DNA from: Batrachochytrium dendrobatidis JAM81
Taxonomy: Eukaryota; Chytridiomycota; Chytridiomycetes; Rhizophydiales
Length of the DNA: 64,000 bases
Direction of reading: 5' to 3'
Assembly (NCBI RefSeq): GCF_000203795.2
Contig: NW_006281103.1
Span: forward strand, 691,658-755,657
Under the pieces are notes generated by a model. The model saw only the letters and a list, made by a program, of their open reading frames with translations. It did no database searches and was not told where the DNA came from. Shown here in pieces: positions 12,949 through 25,293 of this stretch. The first letter of the stretch is position 1. Each line of letters starts with the position of its first letter. A program made the translations under genes and the position numbers.

Positions 12949-13301
12949 GGCTTGAATCAATCATCAAAAATAAACGAGTTTATTTGACTAGGTTTTTGTA
13001 GTTTGGATTAAACAGCCTGTGTTATGATGAAACCATGTATACAGGCACAAAGGGTCAAGGGAGATGAATAACCGAGTCAACACAGATTAGAATATCGACC
13101 AACACGTAGTGGCGATAGGCTCACAGCAGCCCAACGGTTGCTTATCATGCACAACACGTCCCTGATCAAGCCATTGATAAGGTCGGAGGACCGACAAGCG
13201 ACTTCCATTATTAATTAGTCAGGGTAGCCATAGCAGGATTATAGCCGACTGTGGATTGATCCGTCTTTCCCCATACTCTTACAGCAAGAGTCTATGCATT
13301 C
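12949..13301. other. intergenic region upstream of the MscS channel gene
   Basis: These 353 bp between a stop and the next start on the same strand are somewhat richer in GC than other gaps. A small imperfect dyad (GTCGG at 13182-13186 and CCGAC at 13191-13195) is present. No coding or RNA gene is recognised. Confidence 0.4.
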
Positions 13302-16300
13302 ATGTCTAAAGATCTGCCTTGTGAACTGAAGCTGCGTAAAGCTGCTAGTATTGTCGAGGGCAATGAGTCGATGGATAGTTATACTGCCAATGGCAATCCT
13401 GCAGTGATGCCATCCATCCAGTTGGATGGTCCCGGTTCTAGTCGTTTGCATATTTTTCATGATCCACAGCAACAACCGGGTAATTCAAGCCTCAAGTCTG
13501 CTCCTCCTCCTCCTCCTCCTCCTTCTCCTGGTCAGCTGCCTGAATTACATCGAAAATACACTGCTCGACCTACACTGGGTCGTCAAATCACTCGAGGTCC
13601 AACTTTTTACGGCGGAAGCATTAAAAGAAGTAGTTTTGAAGATGACAGTGACGACGACAGTGACGATGACAACAAACATTCCAATACCCAAGACAACGAT
13701 CCTGGAAACCCCAATATAGATGATGAATTCGATGAATTGGATGAATTGGACGATAATGGAGAGTTTGAAGAAGAGTCTTTAAACTGTCTTTGGTTTAGAG
13801 ATTTACCTACTATTGCTCGTTACTTGATCTTGGTTGTTTTTGGTTCCATCGTGATCCTTGGACCCGCTGTGTATCTGATCCTCAAAGACAAGACTCTACT
13901 TCCCAATCTGACTGATATTAAAATGAGCGAGTTGGAAAGACTTGGACAACTCCTGGCTTTGGCGCAGCTGGTGCGATTGTAAGTTGTGCAATGAATGGTG
14001 TCATACCCGTATCCAAGATAAAAAGTCTTGGATTTGATCCTTGTTGAGCGTGTCCTGTTTTTTTAGTTTAAAATACTAACATCGTGTATCCACTATGCTA
14101 ATCTCACTTGCACTGTTAGTCTGCTGTGGCTGGCAGTAGCATGGAATCTTTTTATCGCAATTTGGTTTTTTGTCGGCCAACTTCCCTATCTCATTGAACG
14201 TCTATTTAAATGGATTTATGGCGATTGCAGTGAACAAGTGCGATCCAATCTGGACTATATCCCATCATTGCGCTTTGTCATTCACTTTGCCATTCTCTCC
14301 GTCTTTTCTGTTGCTTCCTATGCGGTGTTGTTCAAACAAATGTACGAGGTTTACTACTGGATGGCTGTATTTCAAGTACTATGCATGCTCATGGTGTTTT
14401 CCATACTGTTACTGGCCCAGCGTTTATCTGTACAGTCTATTGCAGTCAATTTTCATCATGTCGCCTACTCTGATCGTGTTGCGCAACTCAAGAAATACAT
14501 TCGTGTATTGGACAAACTGCGCAAAAGTATCAAGGGCATTGGTTTGACAGATATCTTTGATTTAGACAAGATTGCTGGGAGTACAGGAAAAAATGCTGAT
14601 AAATTCAAGCACAACACTTTTGAAGCTACAGACTCGCAAAATACATCCCCAGAACGTACCACCGACTCTGATCATCAGTCCAATTCAAGTCATAAGCACA
14701 ACCTTGACCGATTTGGCAAACCAGAGCATCATCAATTTAGAAGTGATTCTCAATCTACTCAAAGTCATAGTCACTATAATGGATCCAGCCATAAATCTCC
14801 TCATTTGAACGGAGCTTCAGCTGGCCAAAGCCATATAGTTTCTGTCAGTTCTGGTAACCAGTTTAATCAAATGTTTGTCAAGGAAGATTTTGATGAAATC
14901 AACATGCTTCCACTTCAAAACTTGCAGTATGTAGAAAAAAAACATAATGCACGAACCCATCATGGCAACGTAAGTCATGCTCATTTAGAGTCGAGCAATG
15001 AAGAATACAATCAGCAGGACAAAATCATGCCAGTCAGTGGTTTAATGTCGAATCAGAGCGATAGGTTTAGATTAGATGGTTACATGAATCACGAGCCAAG
15101 CGCATTGCCTGCCCACATGTCATCCAAATCAAATGGGATTACTATTTTATCTCCTGATTCAAACCACCCCGATCTGCAGAAAACAAATTACAAGTCTGTG
15201 GCCGTTTCAGATCCAGATCGTATTTTACCACCACCCAAAACAGTGACTCGTTTGCAAAGTGTTTTTCGTATCAAAGATTCAAACCAGCCGGAGCATTTGA
15301 AGCCCCCATCAAAAAATAATGATACCGAGTCATCATCAGACCTTTTAGGAACCAAACTAAATCGTGGCAAAACCATTGCCGATTTCTTACATTCCATCAC
15401 ACGTAGCAAGTCACCCACCCTCCATCAACGTTTGACAGATGGTGGTTCTCCTTCTCAAAGGAATGTTGGTTCATTTGATCGAAAAATGTTGGGATCTATG
15501 CCAAATTCCCGGTTCACTACGCTGACTTCAACTGCGAAACGACGTGGTCGAACAGATTTACCGGAAAGCGAGCCTTCCCAGGGTAAACTTGCTGGTACAT
15601 CTATGACTATTGGTGGACAGAAAAACTATAATCGATCAGATAGTATAGGCTTAATGAGCGACAAGCACGCCATCAAACTTGCACGCAAGCTTTTTGTTGC
15701 TCTAGGTGGAACATTGCCTTCACAAGCAGTGAATAATCCCGACTGCAAAACAGCTTTAACTGTTGATTGCTTTCGTCCTTATTTTTCTAGTGATACAGCA
15801 GCCAGAGAAGCATTTGATCTTTTTGATGCCGACTTCAACAAATCTCTGTCGCTTAAAGAAATGAAACAGGCGATCTTGCGAGTCTATCGTGAGCGTCGTA
15901 ACTTGTTTGGCTCGCTACACGATCTATCACAGGCTCTTGGCAGATTAAATCAAATCTTGTATGGGTTTAGCTTTCTCTTGGCTGCACTGTTTTCACTGCC
16001 CATATATGGCATTCCTCTTACAGCAGTTCTTCCCTTTACGTCTATTCTTGTTGCGCTCAGTTTCATTTTTGGTGGTGCGGCAAAAACCACATTTGACTGC
16101 ATTGTGTTTTTATTTGTCACGCATCCATATGACACAGGGGATCGAGTGATTATTGATAATGTTGGATTCAAGGTCATTGAATTAAATTTACTGACTACGG
16201 TTTTTGAAAACACGGATGGCCGTACAGTCTATGCACCCAATTGTATGTACCTTGTTTTGACTGAAATTTCTTGAGTGTGCCATGTTTGATGATTAAACTA

Positions 16301-16837
16301 TTCTGTGCGACTATATAGCTGTTTTGTCTCAAAAAATGATTCATAATATTCGCAGATCTGGTGACCAGGTATGCCATTGGTTTTCTATTGAAATGTTGTC
16401 TGTTTGGTAGAATAGACCATGCAATACATCAAACCTGCAACGTTATCGTGTGTACTTACCTTTTTTTTAATTTCTTGGACTAGTCGGAAATGATAGAGCT
16501 TCAGTTTAGCTTTGATACACCTGAAGACGTTTTACGAGAAGTGCATGCACGCATGATCCAGTTTGTAAAATCCGAATCACGCGAATTTCTTCCTTCATGC
16601 GATATGTTTATTCACGATTTCGAAAACACGAATAGACTCAGGTGTAGTTTCAATATCAAGTACCGCGGAAATTGGCAAGACCCAACCAAAAGATGGTCAC
16701 GACGCAACGCATTCATGTTTACTCTAAAACATCATCTGAAAGACCTTGAAGTGACTTACGCCATGCCTCCTATACCATTGAAAATGATTGATGAAAGCGA
16801 ATCTGTTTTTTTTAAAAACATTAAAAAAAATATGTAG
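13302..16837 (+). CDS. MscS-family mechanosensitive channel with EF hand
   Basis: Four exons, 13302-13978, 14120-16242, 16319-16368 and 16484-16837, total 3204 nt (1067 aa). The third exon is only 50 nt and restores the family block SVLSQKMIHNIRRSGDQ, which confirms it. The N-terminus is disordered with a proline run (APPPPPPPSPGQ) and an Asp/Ser tract. Several TM helices follow (first near residue 170, others through about 320). A long Ser/His/Asn-rich insertion covers roughly residues 350-700. One canonical EF-hand loop (DADFNKSLSLKE) lies near residue 791. The pore-lining MscS region (LTAVLPFTSILVALSFIFGGAAKTTFDCIVF) and beta domain (HPYDTGDRVIIDN) then follow. Architecture matches fungal Msy1/Msy2-type channels of the ER and cell cortex, which respond to hypo-osmotic swelling and calcium. 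The disordered insertion is longer than I would expect. Confidence 0.93.
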
Positions 16838-17273
16838 CTTGTGATTTAATTTTTTTGGTAGCTTGCAAGATTGAAAAGACTGGATGTACATCAAACTGTT
16901 TTGTAGCGAGCCACCACAATCTAATATGGCAAGACTTGGACCAACCGACTCATTTCAAGAGTCACCAAAATAAGAAAGTCCAAACATGTACAAAAATTGA
17001 ATGATTTTTATTTCGCAAAGTATTAAACAATGTGAATTATTTGCATGATGATCCAGCAATGAATAAAATGTAAATCAAGTAAAAGGGATCCGACAGGAAA
17101 AATATACATAACCGGGCAGATGGAACAGTATGCACATTCGGTACTAGGACAATCACGATTATTCTGACTAGACAAAATTGAGAAAAACACAGGCTATGCT
17201 GGAAGAGATGAACAAAGGTGGTACGACTGTAGGGTTTCGGTAACATTGGATGAAGCAGTGGTAGATTAGGCCT
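16838..17273. other. convergent intergenic gap
   Basis: These 436 bp separate the stop codons of two convergent genes and should hold both 3' untranslated regions. AT-rich, with poly-A and poly-T runs. No gene or repeat is recognised. Confidence 0.45.
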
Positions 17274-18962
17274 TTATTCCTCTGCTGCCGAAAAGGTTTT
17301 GACGTATGTAGCAGCTGTTGCAGATACGGATCTGGATATAGAACTCAAAGACGACCCAGGCTGAGAAACAGATCGTTGCTCTGATTTGTATGACCCAAAC
17401 GAAAACAGTCGTTTAACCACTGTCGAGGTTGACATTTTTGGTTTATTCTTGGATGATGTCGGCCAAGTATTTCGGGTGCCATTTGGAAGGCTTGTCAAAG
17501 AAAACAATGGATCCTCCAACACCAAATCAGCACATGCCGAGTCTTCTGCTGAAGGAGGAGGTGTTGAACATTGATGCTGGACATACATACATGACTTGGC
17601 AGATGGGTATTCAAACGAGGATGTGCTGCTAGATAGATGCTTATCCGATGATGCTCGATATGTATCATAAGCAGTGCTATAACGACTGTCCTTTTTTTCA
17701 TCCGAGGTCCCACTTTCAGATGAAATGGAGGATGTATTCTGTGTTGATATTGAACCACGCGTTAAGCTTTCTGATCGACTCAAAGATTCCGACGACTCTT
17801 CGATTGCAGCCAGTTGCAAGATGGATGAATATGATGGCATTGATATTTCACGACGAGTTGGATAATGATTGAACATATTTCCAGTCATCTCCTCGCACCA
17901 TTCCACAAACTCGTCCATTTCTCTGTAGCACATTTGACCAGATTTGCACGAGGTAGTGTAGTGACTTCCAGTATTGCTGCTATTGACACCCAGATTAAGG
18001 TCTCCGGTGCTTCTACGGATGCTTGTATCTGAAACACACTGATTTGCAAAACGCTTTCGATTTGTATGCAAGCGAGTATTGACAGTATCGACTGAATACC
18101 GCTGTGATGGGCGTGAATGTGAAATTGGGAGTTCTGATGCCAACATGCCAACAGGAACTCGACGTTTCAACTGAGATTGCCAAGGACTAGATAAACATAG
18201 ATTAGGAGTGGAAGCAGCAGTTTTTGAGCCCAACATTTCCTGAATGGCAGCCGCTTTATCGTGAGAAAAGCCAATACTCTGTAGTCGCTTACTCATTTCT
18301 TGGGTAGTATCACCCTGGTCCATCCCATTGCATGAATGCTCAAAACAAGGATCGCAGCTACTGCCTGTACTATTATTACTATCACTTATACTAAGACTGT
18401 CGTCAGTGCCATGATGGCAGTCAGGACTCAACCCCACATCATCAGGATTCTGTTCTTGATGGAAATTGATTTGAAGCGGAGTTTCGATTGAATGCACAGA
18501 CGACGAATCGCTTCTGTAAACCAAATGATCAATGCTTGAAACAGCATTTGTGGTGACCATTGATTCTGGATGACCAAACAGAACAGCACTGACAGTTGAT
18601 GCATGAGTGATTGAATGCAAGGCTGACATGGGACTAGTGGTATTGGAGTAACATTCGGGTCCTTTTGCTTGAAGGAATCTCAACCCAACTTCCTGCAATG
18701 TGGTAGCAGATTGTGGAGAAGTGGCTTCCGTAGAGGTATCGGACATGCACAAGTCTTGAAATGGCGAGCAAACAGCCTGTGAATGCATTGCATCCATGAC
18801 ATCAGTAGTGTCGCTCATGGGCAACGATGGTTTGCGATACTGTTTCCAAGATGAACGTTCCTGACAGCAAGGTTCTGGAATGGGTATTTGAGAATGCTCT
18901 GGTTCGACTATGGATGGTGTAGTATGTTTTGGAATGGTCATGCCAGACGAGATCTCAGTCAT
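17274..18962 (-). CDS. serine-rich protein of unknown function
   Basis: A single uninterrupted frame encodes 562 aa from ATG 18962. The protein is rich in Ser, Thr and Gln, and mostly predicted disordered. Two segments look more ordered: MSKRLQSIGFSHDKAAAIQ near residue 224, which resembles a short UBA-like helix pair, and YREMDEFVEWCEEMTGNMF near residue 345. The C-terminus is basic and Ser-rich (VVKRLFSFGSYKS, then SVSATAATYVKTFSAAEE), with many potential phosphorylation sites. There are no TM segments and no signal peptide. I do not recognise the family. It is transcribed toward the channel gene. The length of the open frame and consistent codon character support a real gene. Confidence 0.7.
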   Translation of the reverse strand: MTEISSGMTIPKHTTPSIVEPEHSQIPIPEPCCQERSSWKQYRKPSLPMSDTTDVMDAMHSQAVCSPFQDLCMSDTSTEATSPQSATTLQEVGLRFLQAKGPECYSNTTSPMSALHSITHASTVSAVLFGHPESMVTTNAVSSIDHLVYRSDSSSVHSIETPLQINFHQEQNPDDVGLSPDCHHGTDDSLSISDSNNSTGSSCDPCFEHSCNGMDQGDTTQEMSKRLQSIGFSHDKAAAIQEMLGSKTAASTPNLCLSSPWQSQLKRRVPVGMLASELPISHSRPSQRYSVDTVNTRLHTNRKRFANQCVSDTSIRRSTGDLNLGVNSSNTGSHYTTSCKSGQMCYREMDEFVEWCEEMTGNMFNHYPTRREISMPSYSSILQLAAIEESSESLSRSESLTRGSISTQNTSSISSESGTSDEKKDSRYSTAYDTYRASSDKHLSSSTSSFEYPSAKSCMYVQHQCSTPPPSAEDSACADLVLEDPLFSLTSLPNGTRNTWPTSSKNKPKMSTSTVVKRLFSFGSYKSEQRSVSQPGSSLSSISRSVSATAATYVKTFSAAEE

Positions 18963-19555
18963 GTTGCGAATAGATTCGAAACTAGCAGTTGAATTGGCAC
19001 AGAGGTTGAATTAAAAGTCTTTAATAGAAGCAAATACAAGTGACTGATGGGTGGGTTGGCAAAAGCAGAGCGAGCAGGGCCTTATTCAAAGCTTGTATTT
19101 ACTATTGATGCTATAAGCCAAGGGCTGATCATGAATGGACAGCATTGTTTGTTATGGAAGCTTCTGTCCATGTCAATCCACCCTAACCTAATCCACAACA
19201 GCTTATTACATGCGCAGCTATTATGGATCAACATCCAGTTATTGTAACAATGTCTTGCATATCCATCCTTAATCATTACATTCAACTCATTGTACTCTTT
19301 GCATGTCAATTGTAATGGACAGTTATCCATTACAACTCATTCAATTCCATCCATCTCTAGGAACAAGTGGGTCTACTCGATAAAATGGTATGGATTGTGG
19401 GGTTCATGATAGTCCTGTATCTGTCAAGGTTGACTACCAATGGCATAGTGGTACCAATTGATTTCGATTCAATAGTTTTCTTTATCCCCTCATATTCCCA
19501 TTTCAATCTGTTGGCTTTACCTTTAGAACCCTTCAAACTTCAGGTTCTTCCACAA
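18963..19555. other. intergenic region with a palindromic hairpin
   Basis: This gene-free stretch upstream of the serine-rich gene contains a perfect 10-bp inverted repeat at 19310-19335 and repeated CCATT/AATGG words around 19130-19350. The only open frame (19367-19600) runs into the adjacent repeat element and has no recognisable homology. The promoter of the serine-rich gene should lie at its left end. Confidence 0.4.
19310..19335. repeat. perfect 10-bp inverted repeat with 6-nt loop
   Basis: TTGTAATGGA (19310-19319), loop CAGTTA, then TCCATTACAA (19326-19335). The arms are exact reverse complements and could form a hairpin. The surroundings are also enriched in CCATTACA/TGTAATGG-like words. 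Function unknown. Confidence 0.6.
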
Positions 19556-20068
19556 TTACAGCCCTATTCAATAAAACACAAAGGGTGTCCAAGTACATGA
19601 TAAACAGTCTTTTGATTCTCGCTAAATTTACTGGTCACCATTATCACATGAACTGCTGGGTAAAGTTTACTGGTCTCGACTCGTTTCTGTAAAAAAAAAC
19701 TAAAAGGTCTTTGCACATCCTTGTCACTTGTGCAATCTTCAACTCCAACATTGGGTGATTGCCATGTACAGTTGCATTGCAAGATATGTGATCCTTGTTA
19801 AACTAGACTGCAACCGTATCTGTGATTACAGGAGTTTGGCAACAACCAAGTTCAATTTCTGTAATGAATGAATCTGGTGATCGTACAACCCATAATTATG
19901 TCAAATGAAGAAAAAGAGATTGTGTGCATCATATGATGGACGCTGTGTTTTAAAGAATTGAGAATGTCTAATGGAAAAGCGTAACGGATATCAACCATTG
20001 TTTACTCAAAAGCAAGAAATGATCACTGCAATATAAAGCGCTTTATTTTATTGAATGCGGCTGCAATA
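19556..20068. mobile_element. TIR repeat family, copy A (MITE-like)
   Basis: The left end near 19556 reads ACAGCCCTATTCAATAAAAC. The right end near 20035-20064 is its inverse (TTTATTTTATTGAATGCGGC). The interior shares blocks with copy G at 56882 (ATGAATCTGGTGA, AAAAGCGTAACGGATATC, ATCACTGCA...ATAAAG). It is about 510 bp and contains no credible coding sequence, so it looks like a non-autonomous DNA transposon. It fills much of the gap between the serine-rich gene and SCYL2. Confidence 0.65.
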
Positions 20069-20146
20069 TCCAGTAGATTCGATTCTCCAGTCCATAGTTG
20101 TAGAATTTATATTATAATTTCCTAAACTTGGTTTTATAGCTAGTGT

Positions 20147-23100
20147 TTATTTACCTTTCAATGGATCAAACTCGTTTACAATGTTTCGTCGTTGAGAAGA
20201 CTGTGCGTTGGATGCTAGCACAGAAGTAGTGTTACTACGTAATCCATTATTATTTATGGTTCGTTGTGATGCTTGTGTAGAATACGGTGTAGATGCTGTC
20301 GGGACGGACCAATCCATCGAATTCCATCCTTGATTTGTCATAGCAGATGCTGATGCATTGGGACGAGGCGCTGAATTCAACTGTAATGCTGTGGATGCTA
20401 AAGAAGCTCCGGGATTCAACGATCCCGGCACATGGCTGCTTCCTTGGCTTATCATTTTATCCAATTTGGGTGTTTGTGCTTGAAACATAGCATCCCATTG
20501 CAAATAAGGTTACAGCATTGTCAGCTATCATTTGGACTACAATGTCATGAATTGCTCAAAAGTTTATCATAATCTACCTGAAACAGACTCTGCCTCTATT
20601 ATCTTGAGCATCTCCTCTTTAACACGTAATGACAGTCTGTCAATTAGCGTCATAAACCTCATAAACTACGAAAGTGGGTTAGCTTACAGTACCAGCCATT
20701 TGGATCTTGAATATAAATATCCTTGGAAATGCTACACACGACATTTTTCCCATCTCAAATACCAGCGTATAGCATTCAAAATCTGTCTTACCTGTTGATT
20801 ATTAAGACCTTTCTGTGTAGAGTTTCGCCAAAGCGACGGAATAAGAAAAAGAGCAATTGATTTACAATCTACTTTTGTAGATACACCTTCATACACAACC
20901 AACATGGCCATTGTGATCCCAACATCCTCGGATCGGTTACGCTCAAGCATAGGCAGCACACGGTCAATGATATCCAGCTAATTGTTGTCAAACAATTCAA
21001 ATATTTATCCGAGTTAGTAAATCATATCTGGCTACACCACAAACATGACTCGAAAGTAAACAAGCCATTTTCAAAATCAACACTTGCCTTGTCAAGAATC
21101 TTGACCATGGCATGTACCGCAATCAAGCAATTGACTTTGGTCGAAATGGCTGTGGTTTTCTGAAAAGTTGTCTAAATAAAAGTGTGTTCAAATCAGTACA
21201 GATACAATGCGTGCAATATCTCAGTGGCTAGAAACACCAAGTCAATTTTGTAAAACTAATCAAAAACTGAACCTACTTCTAGTTTCGGCAAGACGATCTA
21301 AACGTAGAGACATGGCATCATATCGAAAACCAGTATCAAACATATCCCAAAATGATACAGATTAGCACATCATTCTTAAAGTCTGCCATTACAGTTTTGC
21401 ATAAGATCAACTTCAAATCTCAAATATCATGCAGACCCTACTTACATTCCGAACACAATTCATATCAGTTTTTGATAAAATGTGTAATACTGACTTGACA
21501 GCTGCGTCTTGAGTTCCCAGGTGCTGCGATTCCATAGATCGTAAAACAAACTGTATAATCTCTACAAATGATTAAACATTCAATAGTAAACCAATACATT
21601 CAAATGGGTTCAGTAAAGTTGCATTAATAGTCTACACGCTTGCTTTGTTAAGTTGTCAAGCTTAAAATGCAGTTTTTTGAAATATTCAACACTAAATATA
21701 GACTTCCAAGCAAGAAGGATGTTTTCTAGTTTGTACCTGGAACAGCATCTTTTGATAGCTTGGACAAAAGAAGCTCGACTTTTGACAAAAGTAGCAAAGA
21801 ACACTGGGGTGGATCTGTGACTTGAAACAGCGGCTTCAGAGCATGCAGAGTGATTGTCAGTGCATCTCCAGAAGCACGTTCCAAAATCCTAATAATCAAG
21901 GCAATTGTTTACAATAAACATGTCAGATTTCAATCTAGATTTACTCGTGATATTTGTACTTTGTGGTATAGTCTTCTCAAATGCATATTCATAACTATAT
22001 GCACAACGACTCACCAAAATATGCTAGGTAAAACAAATGGTGCCTAATATGCAGAAACCCAAATTATCCAAACACGAGTAATATATAAATAACTGAGCAG
22101 CACATAAACCTATCTAGTTTCAAAACTGCAATCCGGTTTTTAAAACAAATCTTACAATTCCAATCGATTTAAGCTCGTTCAATAGCAATGAAAGTATCTA
22201 GAATACATGGATAAAATCAATCATCCCAAAAATAATGGCAATACAAAGGTATGGTCAGAAATGCATCAAAAAGCATTATACAGAAAAATGATTAAATGCT
22301 AAAACAGTTGTTGCTGTACAGTCCTACAGACAATACCATTGTAGCATCTCGACAAAAATAGTAAATCTACCTTGCGAGTAACAATTTTTTCTGGAAAACG
22401 TGGCAGTATCCCAGGAAGAGCCTTTAAAAATTTAGCCTTTTCTAACTCGGGTTTCTGTATAAGAGACTCAATATACTGCTCGTGGTAAAGCAGTTGTTTT
22501 TATAATGCCATTAAATATAAAAATAATTGTGTAAGCCATTGCATATCCATTTGTTTAAACTCACAAATAGCTAGTAGATCTAGAAATTTACCAGCAACAG
22601 TATTAGATTACCTCGAGAGTGCTCATGAGTACGTTTTCAAAGTAGTGGGAATTTTGAAATTGTTCCAGAGTAATGCGAGATTGTGGATTCATAGGAAGCA
22701 TCGATATAGTGATACCTATTTTACACGAGGTATACCAAAGTCGTAGTTGCACAATAACTTTCAGCTTAATGCTTTAATTCAAATAATGCCAAGGTTGTTA
22801 AAATATTAAAACATACCCTCCAAGTCGGCAGAAACATTTCGAAGCTGTAGTGCACCTATCATCAACATTTCGTTTGCACGCTCCCTATATGTGAATGAAT
22901 TTCCATTGCATTCAAACAGTGGACGTCCATTGTTGAAAAGTGCGTGAATGAGTATGCCAAGTGACCATACTAGTCAACAAAATAGTGTTAACATTAACCT
23001 ATCAAGATCTGCCAACACAAAACGAGTACTATGCAACATATCCATTCAAGCAAATACAGTGGTAGATATGTGAATGCAAATCACTCGATAACAAACCATC

Positions 23101-24825
23101 AGATGCTGAACTACATTGCCCATTTAAAACAATTTCGGGTGCTATAAACGCCAGGTCAGGAGTACAGCAATTTGGCTGCTGGGCAGGATTGAATGCACTT
23201 TCAATTGTTGTTTCTTGAGATGGAATACTACCGCTAGGTATTGTTACAGCAAACTGAAACCCGGATATCTTCCAATCTCCCTATCGCCACGAGATTTAAA
23301 AACTACAATAAGTAAATTTGCAACAACAACTGTACATCTATGTATCTCAACTATATAATCTATAGTATGATACATGACAGTCAGAAACTAATTTAACTGA
23401 CATGGCTACATACCATTGGATTGATCACGATTGCATCTGGACACAAATTCATCTATATGCAAAATAATGGATCAGTATATTTCAAACACCTAGTTTCTAT
23501 CATGGAACGAGTCAGTTTTAATTCGGCTGACCCTACATGAATGATTCCGGCCGAGTGTAAAAATTGAAGTCCGTTTGCTATCTGCCGAAGACCTTTTTGG
23601 ATCTGAACAACACATCAAAATGGTCAAAGTATAGTTTGTTAACAACCAGCTAATGGTAATAGAAATTTCTACTAAATTATAATAAATGCGCTATAAATCA
23701 GGGCTATTCATGTCTGTATAATATGCATTTCAACAATCACCTCTAATGAATCTAATTCATAGCCGGATTGAAGCGATTGTTGTTCACCAGATCGAGCCGA
23801 TGATGAAAACACCAAAACATTGGACAATGTGTCAATAAGGGGCTCTGTAGCAAAAGCAAAGAGAGTGCGAAGTTCCTGCAGAGATTCTTGAACTTGGACG
23901 ATGGAGGGATGCCGAAGTTTTGTCAAAAGTTGAACCTAAAGTTTCCAGCACGATTGTATAGATTCGTATTACACATCAGTTTCTGATCAAGCATATACTA
24001 CACAGTCTATTTACATTGATTGTGAATCAAGCAACGAGTATAAATCATACAAACCTCTCGTTTAAATAGATTAGATATAATTGCCATTTCGTTTTTGACA
24101 TTGGACTGTCGAGCCAATGGATTCCGTTTTTCAGCATCCGATCTATCAAAAGCCTAGTGTATCATTCATAAGAGGCGATGAGAACAAGTCCTACATGAAA
24201 ATTCAATGACTGAATCCAGCCATCGTTTTGCTTTTGACAACCAGCATTTGTGCATGATTTGCAAAGCTATCGATATTCCAAATTCATTATCCATAAACTT
24301 GATTTAGAATGCAAAGTTCTTACCCAGACTGCACAGGGCTTTCCGTTGTTTTTGGATATTGCTTTTCGAATCAACCACAGTCGGTCCTAAATGAAAACAG
24401 AGCAAGTCAACATAAACTGAATAGATCGATATGGCTGCTATGCAAAAATGCATAAAGAATTGGCAAGTGTAGATTAAAGTAGCTGTACAAGTATGGGATT
24501 GCAACATCGACCCGACTGATGTGGGATCTAGCTTACCCTATCTGAGCTGCCAATCTAAACACATTCAAAATAATATTCATGAGCACATTCGTATTTTGCA
24601 GTTGTTCAAAGGTATATTATCAGTGGTGTATACGGTAGAGGTTCAAGTGTATGCAATGGAAACAGTCAAATGGCTGGTGTGGAGAACAGTGTTGATTAAA
24701 AATGCATGCGCTGTTGATATAACAAGATATTCAAAAAATGATTTATTTAATGAGCATGATGGTTCGAGCAGTGACTGGCTTACTTGTTCTTGTACTTCAA
24801 ACTGGCCTGCCAATGCGTTTCCCAT
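20147..24825 (-). CDS. SCYL2: SCY1-like protein 2 (SCYL2) pseudokinase
   Basis: SCYL2 proteins act at clathrin-coated membranes of the trans-Golgi and endosomes. The gene is split into many short exons (roughly fifteen or more), so most borders are approximate. Starting at ATG 24825 (MGNALAGQFEVQEQ), N-lobe pieces follow: RLWLIRKAISKNNGKPC near 24390-24335, FDRSDAEKRNPLARQ near 24150, and TKLRHPSIVQVQESLQELR with FAFATEPLIDTLSNV at 23926-23745. In the C-lobe, LQFLHSAGIIH near 23560 is not followed by an HRD Asp, while WKISGF stands where DFG is expected and APEIVLNGQ is kept near 23120. The usual VAIK Lys is also absent, so it is very probably catalytically dead. HEAT-like segments occupy about 22900-20700. 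The tail (20503-20147) is Ser/Asn/Thr-rich and ends NEFDPLKGK. Its start lies about 50 bp from repeat copy B. Confidence 0.87.
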
Positions 24826-24875
24826 GTCAGATGCAGTGGCTTTGCACTAGGACAACGAGTTGATTAATCAATGGG

Positions 24876-25190
24876 TTACGACCGCATTCACGAAAATGAA
24901 ACACTTTTGTATTTGTAGCCATTGCCTATATTTCGCTTTGGAATACAATGGTTGAATATCGGTTTAGTTCTGTTACTACACATTGACTGCATTGCGTGTT
25001 TAAACAACGTTCATCATATAATACAAACTATAGTTTGAAACTGAGATTATTCTGTTTTGATATAATCATATACTGCACGATCATCAGATTTATCATTGTA
25101 GTTTAGATATTGTTTTCTTGAACCAGAACGCGAATGTATGTGGTTCAAGAAAATAACAGTTGTGTCGTATCAAATGATAATTCCTGCAAT
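24876..25190. mobile_element. TIR repeat family, copy B
   Basis: The left end (CGACCGCATTCACGAAAATG near 24878) matches the family terminal repeat. The core shares CATATAATACAA-CTATAGTTT with copy C, TGATATAA...ACGATCATCAGATT with the porin-intron copies, and TTTCTTGAACCAGAACGCGA with copy D. The right end is not clear. It occupies nearly all of the gap between the SCYL2 start and the pyrophosphatase stop. Confidence 0.55.
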
Positions 25191-25293
25191 GTTTAGCAGT
25201 GCTATCCTAAACTCAATCCATGTCGATACAATGGAATAGTTTCATGTAATAGAAAAATGACTTGTTTATTCCAAACGGTTTTGAAAAAACACA

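Noticed and set aside
19367..19600. 77-codon frame next to repeat copy A
   Set aside because: Runs into the repeat end and lacks homology. Chance open frame.
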